From the NCBI GenBank assembly GCA_035578175.1, contig JAQMRL010000012.1, positions 22,750,671 to 22,814,670 on the forward strand: a stretch of DNA of 64,000 nt, read 5' to 3'. Origin of the DNA: Catonia carolina. Lineage: Eukaryota; Arthropoda; Insecta; Hemiptera; Achilidae. The notes beneath the pieces were generated by a model. It saw only the letters and a list, made by a program, of their open reading frames with translations, did no database searches and was not told the DNA's origin. A program made the translations under genes and the position numbers. This document shows positions 45,334-57,255 of the stretch, piece after piece (the first letter of the stretch is position 1; each line of letters opens with the position of its first letter).

Positions 45334-46086
45334 CGAGGGCAAGTCAAAAAGTAAAGGGAAATTTGGATTTATTTCCGTATCATGTTTATGGCAGTACTGA
45401 TTGTTCTGCTAAAACTCATGATGTCCATCAACTGTTCATTGAAAATATTGTCTAATTGTTAGCTACTTGTGATTGTGTTTAAAAGTCTGTTTAAAGTGAG
45501 TTCTTCTTTGTCTGATTGCACCACGGAAGAAATGCAAGCGGTGATACGTTTCCTCAATTGAGAAGGTGAGAAACCAGCAGAGATTATTCGTTGAATGCCG
45601 CAGCAATATGGAGGGAGTTGTTTGAGTGAAAGCAAAGTCTACGAATGGATTGATCACTTTAAAAGTGGTAGGATTTCTCTGTGTGATGAACAGCCTTCCA
45701 CTTCAATGACTAATGACAATATTGAAGTGGTTAAACAAATGATTCTCGATAATCAATGAATTACAGTTGAAGACATTGCAAGCGAGTTGAATGTAAACCA
45801 TGGTTCAGCATATTCAATCATCCATGATTATTTAAACTTTTGAAAAGTCTATGCTTGCTGGGAATTGTTATCAATCTCATGAAGAGGCCATTGAAGTGGT
45901 GAACAATGTTCTGAACACCAGGCTGAAAACCTTCTTCCAGGAAGGAATTCAAATACTTGTTAGAAGATGGACTAGTCCGTAGAAGTAGGAGGGGATTATG
46001 TTGAAAATTAATGCTAGTATCATTTATGTTAGTGCAATAAATACATAAATTCTTTCAATTTCACTATACTTTTTGACTTACCCTTG
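45334..46086 (+). mobile_element. Mariner element, internally deleted (753 bp)
   Basis: TA flanks CGAGGGCAAGTCAAAAAGTA and, inward from the right, CAAGGGTAAGTCAAAAAGTA. A plus-strand transposase remnant reads EGEKPAEIIR, SESKVYEWIDHFKSGRIS and ITVEDIASELNVNHGSAYSI. It then skips to NTRLKTFFQEGIQILVRRWT. The catalytic domain is missing. Confidence 0.85.
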
Positions 46087-46271
46087 TATATCCTGAACTC
46101 ATTTAATAATCAATGAAACGCACGTCACAAAAAATTAATCTCCTATTGTTTGTTGATTTTATTCAAATTACAATTTTAATTAAAAAATCTTAATCACTAA
46201 ATAATAGTAATGCTTCAATTATTTCGCCTGCAAGGTTTGCAATATTACGGGGGCAAGTCAAAAAGTAAAGA

Positions 46272-46870
46272 TTGAGTTTCTATACCAACAACAATGGAAC
46301 GCATACGGACAGAAAATACAAACATTTCAGTACTGACCTACTACTGAGATCTACCAGATCCTCTTAGAACTATTATAAATAACAAAAATTACATTCAAAA
46401 TACACATCGAGCAGTTATCGTCAAAGACAGTCAAGGGAAGTCGAAGCCCATAACTAACTGTGACACATTCTATATCAACAACAATGGAACGCAAACGGAC
46501 AGAAAGTACAAACATTTCAGTACTGACCTACTCCAGAGATCTACCAGATCCTCTTAGAACTATTATAAATAACAAAAATTACATTCAAAATACACAGCGA
46601 GCAGTTATCGTCAAAGACAGTCAAGGGAAGTCGACGCCCATAACTAACTGTGACACGTTCTATATCAACAACAATGGAACGCAAACGGACAGAAAGTACA
46701 AACATTTCAGTACTGACCTACTACTGAGATCTACCAGATCCTCTTAGAACTATTATAAATAACAAAAATTACATTCAAAATACACAGCGAGCAGTTATCG
46801 TCAAAGACAGTCAAGGGAAGGGAGCGGTGAGTCCAGCTCGTCAAAGTTGCCATTGTTTTTAAACATAATC
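46272..46870 (+). repeat. 190-bp tandem repeat array 1 (about 3 units)
   Basis: Units with TATATCAACAACAATGGAAC start at 46471 and 46661, a period of 190 bp. Each carries ACTGACCTACT, AGATCTACCAGATCCTCTTA and GTCAAAGACAGTCAAGG. It ends with GGGAGCGGTGAGTCCAGCTC. Confidence 0.92.
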
Positions 46871-49064
46871 GAGGCGGTCAGCGCCAAATTTTAGGATTTT
46901 ATGTTTTTATACTACATGCATTAAGCTTATCTTGTATTACAATGCCAAACTAGCCCAAGCGACAGAAAAATAGGGAAATTTATTATTTTGTTGTCGGCTT
47001 GTTTTGGCACATTTATAAAAACATTCTGTCCTCAAAGCCAGACTGACCTAACAACCATTTGCATGTGCGTTTTGTCATACGGTTTAAGTGAGTTGTGTAA
47101 TGCTTAAGTTTTTCACATTTAAAAATACTTTTCGAAGTGAAAATGAATAACCAAAGGACTTTAAGGATTTTAAAAATGTGTCAAAATACCTTAAACAAAG
47201 ACAGAACTGAAGGTAAGCTTGCAATAATTATTTGTATAGCATTCTGGTCACTTTATGTATTTTGTAGGTTAGTTTTAGAGCGTCACTTTTGATGTTAATA
47301 ATATTGCAACATCAACAGTTTTTTAATAATGCAATATCTGAAAATAATCATTCATTTGTTTTCTTTCTAGAAAATAATCAGTAAATGAGGCATGCTTCTT
47401 GTATAAAAAGTATAATGTAATGATATTAGCGTGATGTACTAGGCTGTGGAACCGACACATTTACGAAGTTTAGCTTTAAATTTAATAACGTGGACGGTTT
47501 AAATGAAACAGGCACTTATAAAATGATTAATTAAAGATGTAAAAATAATTTTATACTGCGTGAAGCAGTGAAAAAGCATAATATAAATGCCAGAATATAT
47601 GTAACTGGCACATAAGTCACTTTGGCATTTGCTTTTGTCCGATCACTGGCGCTTACATTAATTGTTTTAGTGGTTAGGCTGCTTTGGCATATAACAATAT
47701 GTCAAATGTACCCATAAAACAAGCTGTTCTTTTACAATACCGATTCTATCAAAATAGACAAAAACATAGAATCCCAGAATGAAGACATACTTGGAGGACC
47801 CACAAAGGATTTACTTCTAGACAATGATTACAAAATAATAAACTATCAATCTAACCAAAATTTAAATGTAATAAATGAAACTTTAGACAATTAATTTATT
47901 TTTGTTGAAGACTGTCAACCATTTAATGTTAATGACATTGAAATTCTTAATTCTTCAGTTATTGACACCTTTGATCTCTCTTATTCTGAAGACCTAGTAG
48001 GCCTAATTGAAAAAAATGGGAATGAAACTAATACATGTTCAAATTTGGAAGTGAATGGAGGTCCTGTCAAATGGAAATACATGATGCATATTCAAATAAG
48101 TAAAGAGAAAATGATTTGATAATGCTGTACAAGAGCCATTTTGAAGAGGAAGTATGTTTTTCTGAGATAGATCTGAAGAAGAGGAAAGCCGAATGTTCAT
48201 TTCCTGAACATCTAACCATTTTATATCCCAATGGGCGACAAATAGACGCAAAAAACTTAAGAACATTGATAATTTAATGCAATTCATCCCACCTGTAGCC
48301 CATGAGTTCTATAAGAAATTTCATCCTTTTAACGAAGTGGAAGAAAAGCTATTTACCTCTAGCAGTGAAGATGAAGACTGAAAAGATTTTAACTTAAAAT
48401 AATTATGTACATTTTTCTGTTCAATATGTAACTTTTTTGTTCGTACCCTTTTTACAGTAAATAGGTTTTTCACATTTTTGTGTTTTTTTTTTAATTAGTC
48501 CTACCTTAAAACGTGAATATTTTACTCTTAATAAAGTGTACAGTGTCTGTGCCAAAGCACACTAACCACCACTACACTGACCTATTATAAGTGCCAAAGT
48601 GCCAAAGGAGTCTAAGCACCAGTGCACTTCTTTTATTGTTATAAAACGATTATTTTCACCCAAAGAGAATTTTTATTTCAATGTTTTGGTACACTTTTAT
48701 GTTTTAACATAGGAAATAACTTAAAAAGTGCCTGATTTTTCCATAAACAAAAATAATCTTAACAATGTGTAATAGAGCCATAGTGTTCTAACCTCCAAGT
48801 ATTTTCGCTGTAACTGCCACTAACATGTAACAGTTGCAATGCCACAGAGTATGTTAAGTGCCATTTTAAATTGTTATTTTTTGTTAAATCAATATTAAAA
48901 TGTCACCAACATTTGTTTAGTGTTAGGCTGAATGTCAAATCTCAATTAGAGATATGTAATTAAAAAAAAGTAAATTTTAATAACGCTTTAAAGTTATGCT
49001 TAAACTTGTATAGCCATTTTCTAAAGATCAGCTGTGTCGTGTTTAAGTCACTTTGGCGCTGAGC
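46871..49064. mobile_element. ~2.2-kb element with AGGCG..CAGCGCCAAA inverted ends
   Basis: The left end AGGCGGTCAGCGCCAAA and the right end, inward AGGCGCTCAGCGCCAAA, are near-perfect inverses. It interrupts the higher-order repeat, whose other copies run straight from GTTTTTAAACA to AATAAATGGG with only a short different join. Inner inverted tracts around TGCCAAAG (47606-47700 and 48545-48630) form a second layer. It carries coding remnants. Confidence 0.65.
47143..48110 (+). pseudogene. Degenerate ORF pieces inside the 2.2-kb element
   Basis: A possible first exon at 47143-47212 reads MNNQRTLRILKMCQNTLNKD and ends at a donor GTAAGC. An acidic frame from 47733 reads IESQNEDILGGPTKDLLLDN, and after one TAA continues FIFVEDCQPFNVNDIEILNS to SEDLVGLIEKNG. 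The short basic first exon followed by acidic sequence resembles the 5' part of the gene at 59147, but homology is not shown. Confidence 0.4.
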
Positions 49065-50455
49065 GCCTCAATTAGTAAATGGGTTACACAACAAAAATCT
49101 TAAATGTAAAGAAATTGACTACTGAGGTCTCACTTAATTTGTAGGAAATAAAAATTACATGCAATGAACCATGTTACGTCCAGCCATACCTTAATGTTTA
49201 CAATTTTATTTTATAAACATTTACAGTCCAGCTGATCTAAATTTAAAATTTAATAATGTGTAACTAGGCAACCAAAAAAACATTCATAATACATCAAGAC
49301 TTCAACTAAGTATGAACTCACTACTTTCAAGACCATTATTATAAATCATCATTATTAAACAAAAATCAATTATTAAACATATTATGCGTCATGAACAACG
49401 TCTCATCATTATTTTTAATATAATTTTAACTTCAATTTAATTACATCGCCACAAACCACAAGTTAATCTCATTTAACAACGTCATACATCGATGTATAGA
49501 AAAAACTATATAATCGTTTAAACAGATGTTTAGTAAAAAATAATGCTACAACAAGATTCTCAATAAATTAAACTACATTACAGAAAAGATGGCAATCATT
49601 ATTAATGGAACACATTTAAAAATGTGAAGTAGACGCCCATAACTAACTGTGACACGTTCTATATCAACAACAATAGAACGCATACGGACAGAAAAAAAAA
49701 CATTTCAGTACTGACCTACTACTGAGATCTACCAGATCCTCTTAGAACTATTTTAAATAACAAAAATTTCATTCAAAACACAGCGAGCAGTTATCGTCAA
49801 AGACAGTCAAGGGAAGTCGACGCCCATAACTAATTGTGACACGTTCTATATCAACAACAATGAAACGCAAACGGACAGAAAGTACAAACATTTCAGTACT
49901 GACCTACTACTGAGATCTACCAGATCCTCTTAGAACTATTATAAATAACAAAAATTACATTCAAAATACACAGCGAGCAGTTATCGTCAAAGACAGTCAA
50001 GGGAAGTCGACGCCCATAACTAACTGTGACACGTTCTATATCAACAACAATGGAACGCAAACGGACAGAAAGTACAAACATTTCAGTACTGACCTACTAC
50101 AGAGATCTACCAGATCCTCTTAAAACTATTATAAATAACAAAAATTACATTCAAAATACACAGCGAGCAGTTATCGTCAAAGACAGTCAAGGGAAGTCGA
50201 CGCCCATAACTAACTGTGACACGTTCTATATCAACAACAATGAAACGCAAACGGACAGAAAGTACAAACATTTCAGTACTGACCTACTACTGAGATCTAC
50301 CAGATCCTCTTAGAACTATTATAAATAACAAAAATTACATTAAAAATACACAGCGAGCAGTTATCATCAAAGACAGTCAAGGCAAGGGAGCGGCGAGTCC
50401 AACTCGTCAAAGTCGCCATTGTTTTTAAACAGTGGCGTCTGACTCATCATAATTA
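49065..50455 (+). repeat. Higher-order repeat block 1, with 190-bp array 2 (about 4 units)
   Basis: A ~570-bp flank (AATGGGTTACACAACAAAAA to AAAATGTGAAGT) precedes 190-bp units from 49630 to 50390; units start at 49847, 50037 and 50227. It closes with GGGAGCGGCGAGTCC and CAGTGGCGTCTGACTCATCA. Confidence 0.9.
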
Positions 50456-51288
50456 ATAAATGGGTTACACAACAAAAATCTTAAATGTAAAGAAATTGAC
50501 TACTGAGGTCTCACTTAATTTGTAGGGAATAAAAATTACATGCAATGAACCATGTTACGTCCAGCCATACCTTAATGTTTACAATTTTATTTTATAAACA
50601 TTTACAGTCCAGCTGATCTAAATTTAAAATCTAATAATGTGTAACTAGGCAACCAAAAAACATTCATAATACATCAAGACTTCAACTAGGTATGAACTCA
50701 CTACTTTCAAGACCATTATTATAAATCATCATTATTATTATCATTATTATCATCATTATTAAACAAAAATCAATTATTAAACATATTCTGCGTCATGAAC
50801 AACGTCTCATCATTATTTTTAATATAATTTTAACTTCAATTTAATTACATTGCCACAAACCACAAGTTAATATCTCATTTAACAACGTCATACATCGATG
50901 TATAGAAAAAACTATATAATCGTTTAAACAGATGTTTTGTAAAAAATAATGCTACAACAAGATTCTCAATAAATTAAACTACATTACAGAAAAGATGGCA
51001 ATCATTATTAATGGAACACATTTAAAAATGTGAAGTCGACGCCCATAACTAACTGTGACACGTTCTATATCAACAACAATGGAACGCATACGGACAGAAA
51101 ATACAAACATTTCAGTACTGACCTACTACTGAGATCTACCAGATCCTCTTAGAACTATTATAAATAACAAAAATTATATTCAAATACACAGCGAGCAGTT
51201 ATCATCAAAGACAGTCAAGGCAAGGGAGCGGCGAGTCCAGCTTGTCAAAGTCGCCATTGTTTTTAAACAGTGGCGTCTGACTCATCAT
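50456..51288 (+). repeat. Higher-order repeat block 2 (one 190-bp unit)
   Basis: It has the same flank as block 1, with an ATTATTATCATTATTATCATC expansion near 50730, then a single unit at 51037-51225 and the same closing sequence. The length difference from block 1 is close to three units. Confidence 0.9.
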
Positions 51289-51640
51289 AATTAATAAATG
51301 GATTACACAACAAAAATCTTAAATGTAAAGAAATTGACTACTGAGGTCTCACTTAATTTGTAGGAAATAAAAATTACACGCAATGAAACACAAGTTAATC
51401 TCATTTAACAACCTCATACATCGATGTATAGAAAAAACTATATAATCGTTTAAACAGATGTTTTGTAAAAAAATAATGCTACACCAAGATTCTCAATAAA
51501 TTAAACTACATTACAGAAAAGATGGCAATCATATAATAAGTTAAAAGAACACATTTAAAAGTGTGAAGTCGACGCCCATAAGCAGCGCAAGTGCTATTAA
51601 CTATTGTAAACTATAGTCCATAATTAAGTATGGGCGTCGT
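51289..51640 (+). repeat. Higher-order repeat block 3 (truncated)
   Basis: It starts AATGGATTACACAACAAAAA, lacks about 270 bp of the flank and ends GTCGACGCCCATAA. A short inverse, TATGGGCGTCG, follows at 51628-51638. Confidence 0.8.
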
Positions 51641-53035
51641 CCTTAAAATGTTAATTATCAACTGTAAAACATGAACACACAAAATACACATGCTCAAAAT
51701 TTAGTATCTAATATTAAACTTAATACGAAAATTTATCGTATTTATCAATAACTGTATCGATAAACTGGTCCAATTATACTGAAGTAAATTTTTCCTACAT
51801 TAGAGGCACTACAAAAACTTATAATTAATTAATACATTAACCCTTGTATGACTGATAGGTTTGAGAATATTAACCATTTGAACACTAATTCCGAGATCGT
51901 GCCGATAGACTTGGCTTTTTTTATCCATCTTTTAGCCAAAGAATTTAAAATTTTTATGTGACGTTAAGAAAACTTCAAGAGATGTTTTAAAAAACAAACA
52001 TGAGACTCAGTTCTTTTTTAACGCCAGTTACAGCGAATTTACGAAAAATTTGTTGTAATTTATGCAAAGTCGTGTGTTTTTGTCAAAATTTAGCAATAAA
52101 TATTTTTTATTTTTTTTAGTTCGGTATTATAGAAAAAACTAGTGAAAAATTTGATATATCTAACACCCTCGATAACCACACTATACAACTATTCAAGCGA
52201 ATGTACGAGTCAAGTGAATATGGATTCTGGGGTAAAATGAGAACGGAAAAAACTTCTCTTTTTGAGCTGATGTCATTGACCCATTCCTACAGTTATTTAT
52301 ATGACATATGTTATTATTATATGAAAGCATGGAATTTTTTGAACACATGCATGTAGAAAAAAATTATAAATGATAAATATAACACTTTAATTTCATTGTG
52401 AGGAATGTCTGAAAATAGGCTATTCTAAAAATTTTGGAGGGTTAAATCCCTTTTACAGGTCGTATTCAATTCAATCGGTTTTGCTATAAAAGCAAGATTG
52501 AAAATCCACCTACCTTTACCATTCAAGCTTTCAAATGTGGTTATAACTCTATTTTTAAATGAAATACGGCCCTTACATGGTTTTCTTAAAAAAAAAACCG
52601 GGATTGAGTGATACACCAAAATTTACAAATCAATAGAAAATTTCCACTAACCTAATTGTATTTCTAAATAGCTTACTTTCTTCCGCATAAATTCAGCTAC
52701 AATTTAACTGTTATATTTTACTGGTGTTTGTGTACATTGACCTTCACTATTACACAAACTGTAGAGTACTACAGACTCGTCATCTAACAAAAAAATATTG
52801 GCTATCCATTTGATAAGGGTCAATAGAATTTTTTTTTATTTCATCTGATTGAAACGTAAGATTGAGCTTTTCATTGTTAGGTATGAGATTATTTAGAATG
52901 AATTTTTTAAAAATAAAATAGATTATGTTACTAGTATTTTATTATGAACGATATTTTTGTGCAGATCAAATTGAAGACACCTGAAACAATAAAAAACAAA
53001 AATAATTTTATTACTAAATTTCTTATAATAAAAAA
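51641..53035. other. Unassigned AT-rich sequence
   Basis: No gene or repeat family recognised on either strand, apart from AATTAATTAATACATTAACCC near 51824-51845. The longest frames are short and without family resemblance. Confidence 0.4.
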
Positions 53036-53449
53036 AAACCTTATAAGAAACACTCTCAAACGACTTTCTCTTGCCAATGTAAATAATAAAAAAACAACCT
53101 AATTTTAATCATGAGTGAATGATGCTAAATGAAAATCAATCAACCTCTGTCGAAGTTAAGAATACGGAAAATCACTAATTGACACTAAACTAAGCTCTCT
53201 TGAAAAAAAATGCTTGAAAGAAAAGTTGGAAGTTTTTTAATTTCCTATAACTTTGATTATATACACTTTTGTCGTAAAATGCATATACTAAGGCTGCAAT
53301 CTTAAAAATGTAGTTTTTAACTGATTTTGTGGAGAAAATTACAAAAAAATCACTAACTGATGCTAAACTAAGGGTTATAGAAAAGAAATGTTTGAAATAA
53401 AAGTTGTAGGTCTTTTAATTTCCTATAACTTTGGTTACACCATGCTTCC

Positions 53450-53650
53450 CAACAAATTTGATGTATAGGGAATTTAACACTAGATAATGTACTGTCAACA
53501 TAAATTTCAGTATAAGGGTGTAAAACCTTACTTTTAATACTCCAGCCGCTTGGAAACAGAATAAAAATGAGAGATTTTACGGAAGATTTTAAAAGCTAAT
53601 AATTTAATTATTAATAAACAATTAAAATTTAAATAATTAAAAGTTTGAAA
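53450..53650. mobile_element. Second copy of the GTGCTT-end MITE (partial)
   Basis: ATGCTTCCCAACAAATTTG and GTACTGTCAACATAAATTTC, with CAGTATAAGGGTGTAAAACC, match the inverse of 2880-2980. The far end is not clear. Confidence 0.5.
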
Positions 53651-54169
53651 TAGAAATTTTGTAGGTTTTTTAATTTCCCATAACTTTGATTATGCACATT
53701 TTTGTCGTACAATGCATACTAAGCCCACAATCTTAAAAAAATCTAATTTTTTACCAATTTTGATAAAAGAAAACCAAAAATCACTAATTACCACTAAACT
53801 AAGCATTGTACAAAAAAGTCTGAAATAAAAGTTTTAGGTTTTTAAATGTTCTAAAACTTTAAATATATACACTTTTGCTCTAAAATGCATAATTAAGGTC
53901 ATAATTTTAAAAACAACATTTTTTCCTGCAAGAGAACAGCCTCCCCAAGAAATTCAGAAGACATGGTGCTTACCCTATCTTGTAGAGCGTACAAAATATA
54001 GTACATGGGACAATTTTAAAAAATCGTAGAAGCCGTTTTTTGGAAAATCACATGAATAAACTATTACTCCTGGTTGACTGATTTCGATGAAAATGTTTAA
54101 GTTGACTCCTCTAGTGGTACCTAACTTAAGTTTCAAGTTTCAACTTTGTGTGATGTTCTGTACAGTATT

Positions 54170-54437
54170 CAGATGAACTAATGTCCCCTAGCCGTGGGAG
54201 TGAGAGAATGCATAACGCTCTCAGTCGCACAAGCCATGCGCGCCGTTCCAATAACATTGTCTTAATTTTACTCATTGTTGTGAGCAGCGTTTATGCATGC
54301 AGTAAACTAACAAGCAAGATAACGACTGCAGTATGTTTTCAGATTTGGATTATTACGGTAAAGACCTTTGAGCGCATGCGTACTTATGCCACATATCTCC
54401 CTCTCACTCGCTCGGCAATGGGACATTAGTTCGTCTG
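54170..54437. mobile_element. 268-bp MITE with CAGAYGAACTAATGTCCC ends
   Basis: The left CAGATGAACTAATGTCCC and right (inward) CAGACGAACTAATGTCCC are inverted. It splits the family A stretch TGATGTTCTGTA...GAGATATTTTGTTC. Target duplication is unclear. An open frame inside is a by-product. Confidence 0.7.
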
Positions 54438-54462
54438 ATACCTTTACCTGAGATATTTTGTT

Positions 54463-54514
54463 CACACACACACACACACACACGCACGCACGCACGCGCG
54501 CGCGCGCGCGCGCA

Positions 54515-54598
<84 letters not shown>
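54463..54598 (+). repeat. Long CA/CG microsatellite in family A
   Basis: 136 bp of alternating (CA)n and (CG)n with GCACGC transitions. It occupies the family's microsatellite position, just after GAGATATTTTGTT. The Cys/Val frames it creates are not genes. Confidence 0.97.
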
Positions 54599-54600
<2 letters not shown>

Positions 54601-54601
<1 letters not shown>

Positions 54602-55135
54602 TTGTAGGAGGTAGGTCACGGGGTACCACGCACAAAACCGTCAAAACGGGTGCTCCCCTTTAGCGTAAGTGCATTTAATTAAAATTGTAAAATTTTAGTA
54701 AAAGTTAATCTCATTACCTACAATACATGTTTGGTTTTTAATAAAAACATTTTTTCCCTGTCTGAATTTAACCGACGAAAAGGGGTACTAACGGTTTTTC
54801 TCAACGGGGAATTTCGCACTCCCAAAACGGGGAAGGCGGGAAAACAACCAAGTATGACCTTCAGGTTTCCTGAACGGCAACGTCGTGTCGCACGACGTTG
54901 CTTATCATCGCAATGCATAAAGAAACTTCCCTTAGTTGTAGTGCAACGTATTCATTTTGTAAGATTTCCTAGCTGTGAAAGAATCCCTTATAAGTTTGTC
55001 ATATTTATCCGCCTGAAACAGAATCATACGTTGGAATTGCTTCCATCTTTACCTGAATTGCTGAATGTAAATTTTTACAATTTTATATTTTATTATTTTT
55101 TTTGGATGTAAATTATCACAAATTTTTTATTAAAA
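54601..55135. other. Unassigned, partly GC-richer sequence
   Basis: A moderately GC-rich stretch (ACGGGGAAGGCGGGAAAACA, CGTCGTGTCGCACGACG) with a 126-codon frame at 54731-55111. No family recognised; the frame may be chance. Confidence 0.3.
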
Positions 55136-55215
55136 TGCCGTACAACAAGTACTTACTAGTTTTTGTACTAGCACGCGTTTCAAGGCGATAAGTTTCATCA
55201 TCATCATTATTAATA
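55135..55215 (-). ncRNA. Possible degenerate hammerhead-like motif
   Basis: On the minus strand ATGATGA and then, 13 nt later, GAAACGCGTG are followed by a hairpin CTAGTACAAAAACTAG. ATGATGA differs from the CUGANGA core by one base. Stem II is poor, so this is speculative. Confidence 0.2.
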
Positions 55216-55581
55216 TAAATCTATAACTGAAAAATTTGTTTGAAAAATTTATTTCAAGAATAAAATTAATTAGAATTAAATTTTAATTTAAAAAATTCTT
55301 GAAAATATTATTGTGAGTATTGCATTAATTTATTGCAATTAGTTCATTATTTATTAAGTGCATTAATTGTAGTAATTGTAGTTTATTTGTAGAATTTTAT
55401 TTTGTAGTTTATAATTTGTAATAAATACTTGTAATTTTGTAAACGAATAGTTCTTTAATTATTTATCTTACCCAGATCCCGAAACGGACCTCAGCTATAA
55501 GTGTCCCAATATATTCATAAAATGTAAACATTAAGATATACATTTTTGTCAATGTCAAGAGCGAATAACACATAAATGACC

Positions 55582-55631
55582 GACTTTATCGGTGACCGAT
55601 AAAGTCACTTCACCGACTTTGTCGGTGAAGT
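55582..55631. repeat. Two adjacent perfect hairpins
   Basis: GACTTTATCGGT pairs with ACCGATAAAGTC over a 1-nt centre (55582-55606). ACTTCACCGAC pairs with GTCGGTGAAGT over TTT (55607-55631). The two share the CCGA..AAAGTC motif, so they look like variants of one unit. Confidence 0.85.
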
Positions 55632-55639
55632 ACTGATAT

Positions 55640-57250
55640 GTATACAATAGCAGTAAAGGCGCCTTCACTGCTTCATCGTATCCAAACAAACATACGTTTT
55701 TTTTAATTGATTTTGAAAAATATAGACTGATTTAATCGTGTATCAAGTCTTTCAGTTCATCGTTGTTCGTCTAGGAACATACACCGGTATTTTTATGTAA
55801 TGTGTGTTAACAAATACTTCCATTACCTATTCACATAAAAACCGCCAATTACTCTCACTGATTGATTAGTGTATCGTAGTGGAACTACTTTCAATATAGT
55901 AGTATGTAAACTGCAAAAATAGTGATCATTACGAAAATATTTTCAGTGTCTATTGTGGAATGTAAAAATTTTTAGGAGTCGCGTTAGACAGCGAACTATC
56001 TTGAGACAGTCATACAAATTTATTTGCAATAACATTAAATAGTAGACTGTTACGCCTTAAAACGCTTAAACAAATTCTGAGCATTTATCATTACTTCTCA
56101 GTATTTATTATGCTTACTTCATATTCTCACATTTAAAATTTGTTACATCTTAGAGATCTCTGGGAAAAGTAGATGCAGTCCTCAGGATGCAAAAATTGGC
56201 ATGTTCAGGCCACATTAAAAGCAAAACAGGGTGATTCTTGTAAATCCTTTTTTAAAAAAACTAAATATTCTAAAGTTTCCATGCATTTAAACTTATGAGA
56301 GTGCATTATTTCTGAAGGAGCATGAATATTAATTTTTTAAATATAAAATAAGAATAGCCTACTACAAAACCTTTAAAAGAATTATTAAGCAACGTAAAAC
56401 AACCGGATACGAAAAAGCACAGTACTATGTATAAGATCTTTGTATTGTGTCATGAAATTCATTTTCGCTTGTTTTGTTTTATTATTGAAAGACCTGTTTA
56501 ATGGACAATTAATAAGTTGACGTGAAGATGGACACTGGAAAATACTGACAATCAATTGCAATTACAGAGATTGTACACGTTTGGCTGGCGTGGACATTTT
56601 TGTACAGTTTTCCTTTGCACCTCCAAGCGAATGCCAAATAAGTTGCCTTTTCGCGTTCCGTGCATTAGAATAACTTTCCTGTTCTCTACCCCAATTTTCG
56701 ACCTCACATTTGTTTATTTACGTATTTTTATATTGGTGTATAGTCAATTTTTACCGGCTGAAAACAGCTTCAAAATGTTCTTTTAGCTGTAAAACCGTTA
56801 GAAATGGACAAAATTATGTACTCCAGGGTACCTATACAATGTAAAAAATTAGAATCCAAAATTTTTGTCGGGTGTAGGCCTACTGCAGGATCCTAAAAAC
56901 CGTACAAACTGCAAAAATAGTGAAAAGTCAATTATACCTTGATAAAATCTAAAAAAATTCGTAGGGGTATTTTTCTCAAATGAAAATTTAATTTTAATTA
57001 CAATTTTATGTATACTCTGAGAGTTTTAATTTTAAAAAGATTTAAATGTTTAAATCACGATCTTCAAGTTCAAAAAATTTCCGCAAATAGGCGCTCAGCT
57101 CAACTATTATCCTGTACAATTTGAGCTTTTCGATGACCACATCGCGAGAAAAAATCATAACCAAAGGAACTCCATTTGTTATCCTGGCTAGGTACGGGAG
57201 GGGTATCGGCAAACTGACCATGGGTATACTTTGTTTTGTACCCTAAGGCA
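55640..57250. other. Unassigned AT-rich sequence
   Basis: No gene or named element was recognised on either strand. Short open frames (for example 56556-56786) have no family features. Confidence 0.4.
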
Positions 57251-57255
57251 CCATA

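Larger units (their letters stand above)
53040..54600 (-). mobile_element. Repeat family A copies, interrupted by two MITEs
   Basis: It starts near AAACACTCTCAAACGACTTT and TCTTGCCAATG. It has at least three internal units, a MITE at about 53450-53650, another at 54170-54437, and then the long CA/CG microsatellite. Its 5' end beyond the microsatellite is missing. Confidence 0.75.

Noticed and set aside
46460..50313. Repeated 95-residue frames with similar sequence at 46460 and 50026
   Set aside because: They are created by the 190-bp tandem repeat, whose period is not a multiple of three, with no conserved start or family.
54181..54429. 82-residue frame with a hydrophobic stretch resembling a signal sequence
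   Set aside because: It spans a 268-bp MITE from one inverted end to the other.
54307..54644. Overlapping minus-strand frames of up to 96 residues rich in Cys, Val, Ala and Arg
   Set aside because: They are translations of the CA/CG microsatellite.
54731..55111. 126-residue frame in a GC-richer patch
   Set aside because: No recognisable domain, and the C-terminal end is only AT-rich low complexity. Kept as unassigned sequence.
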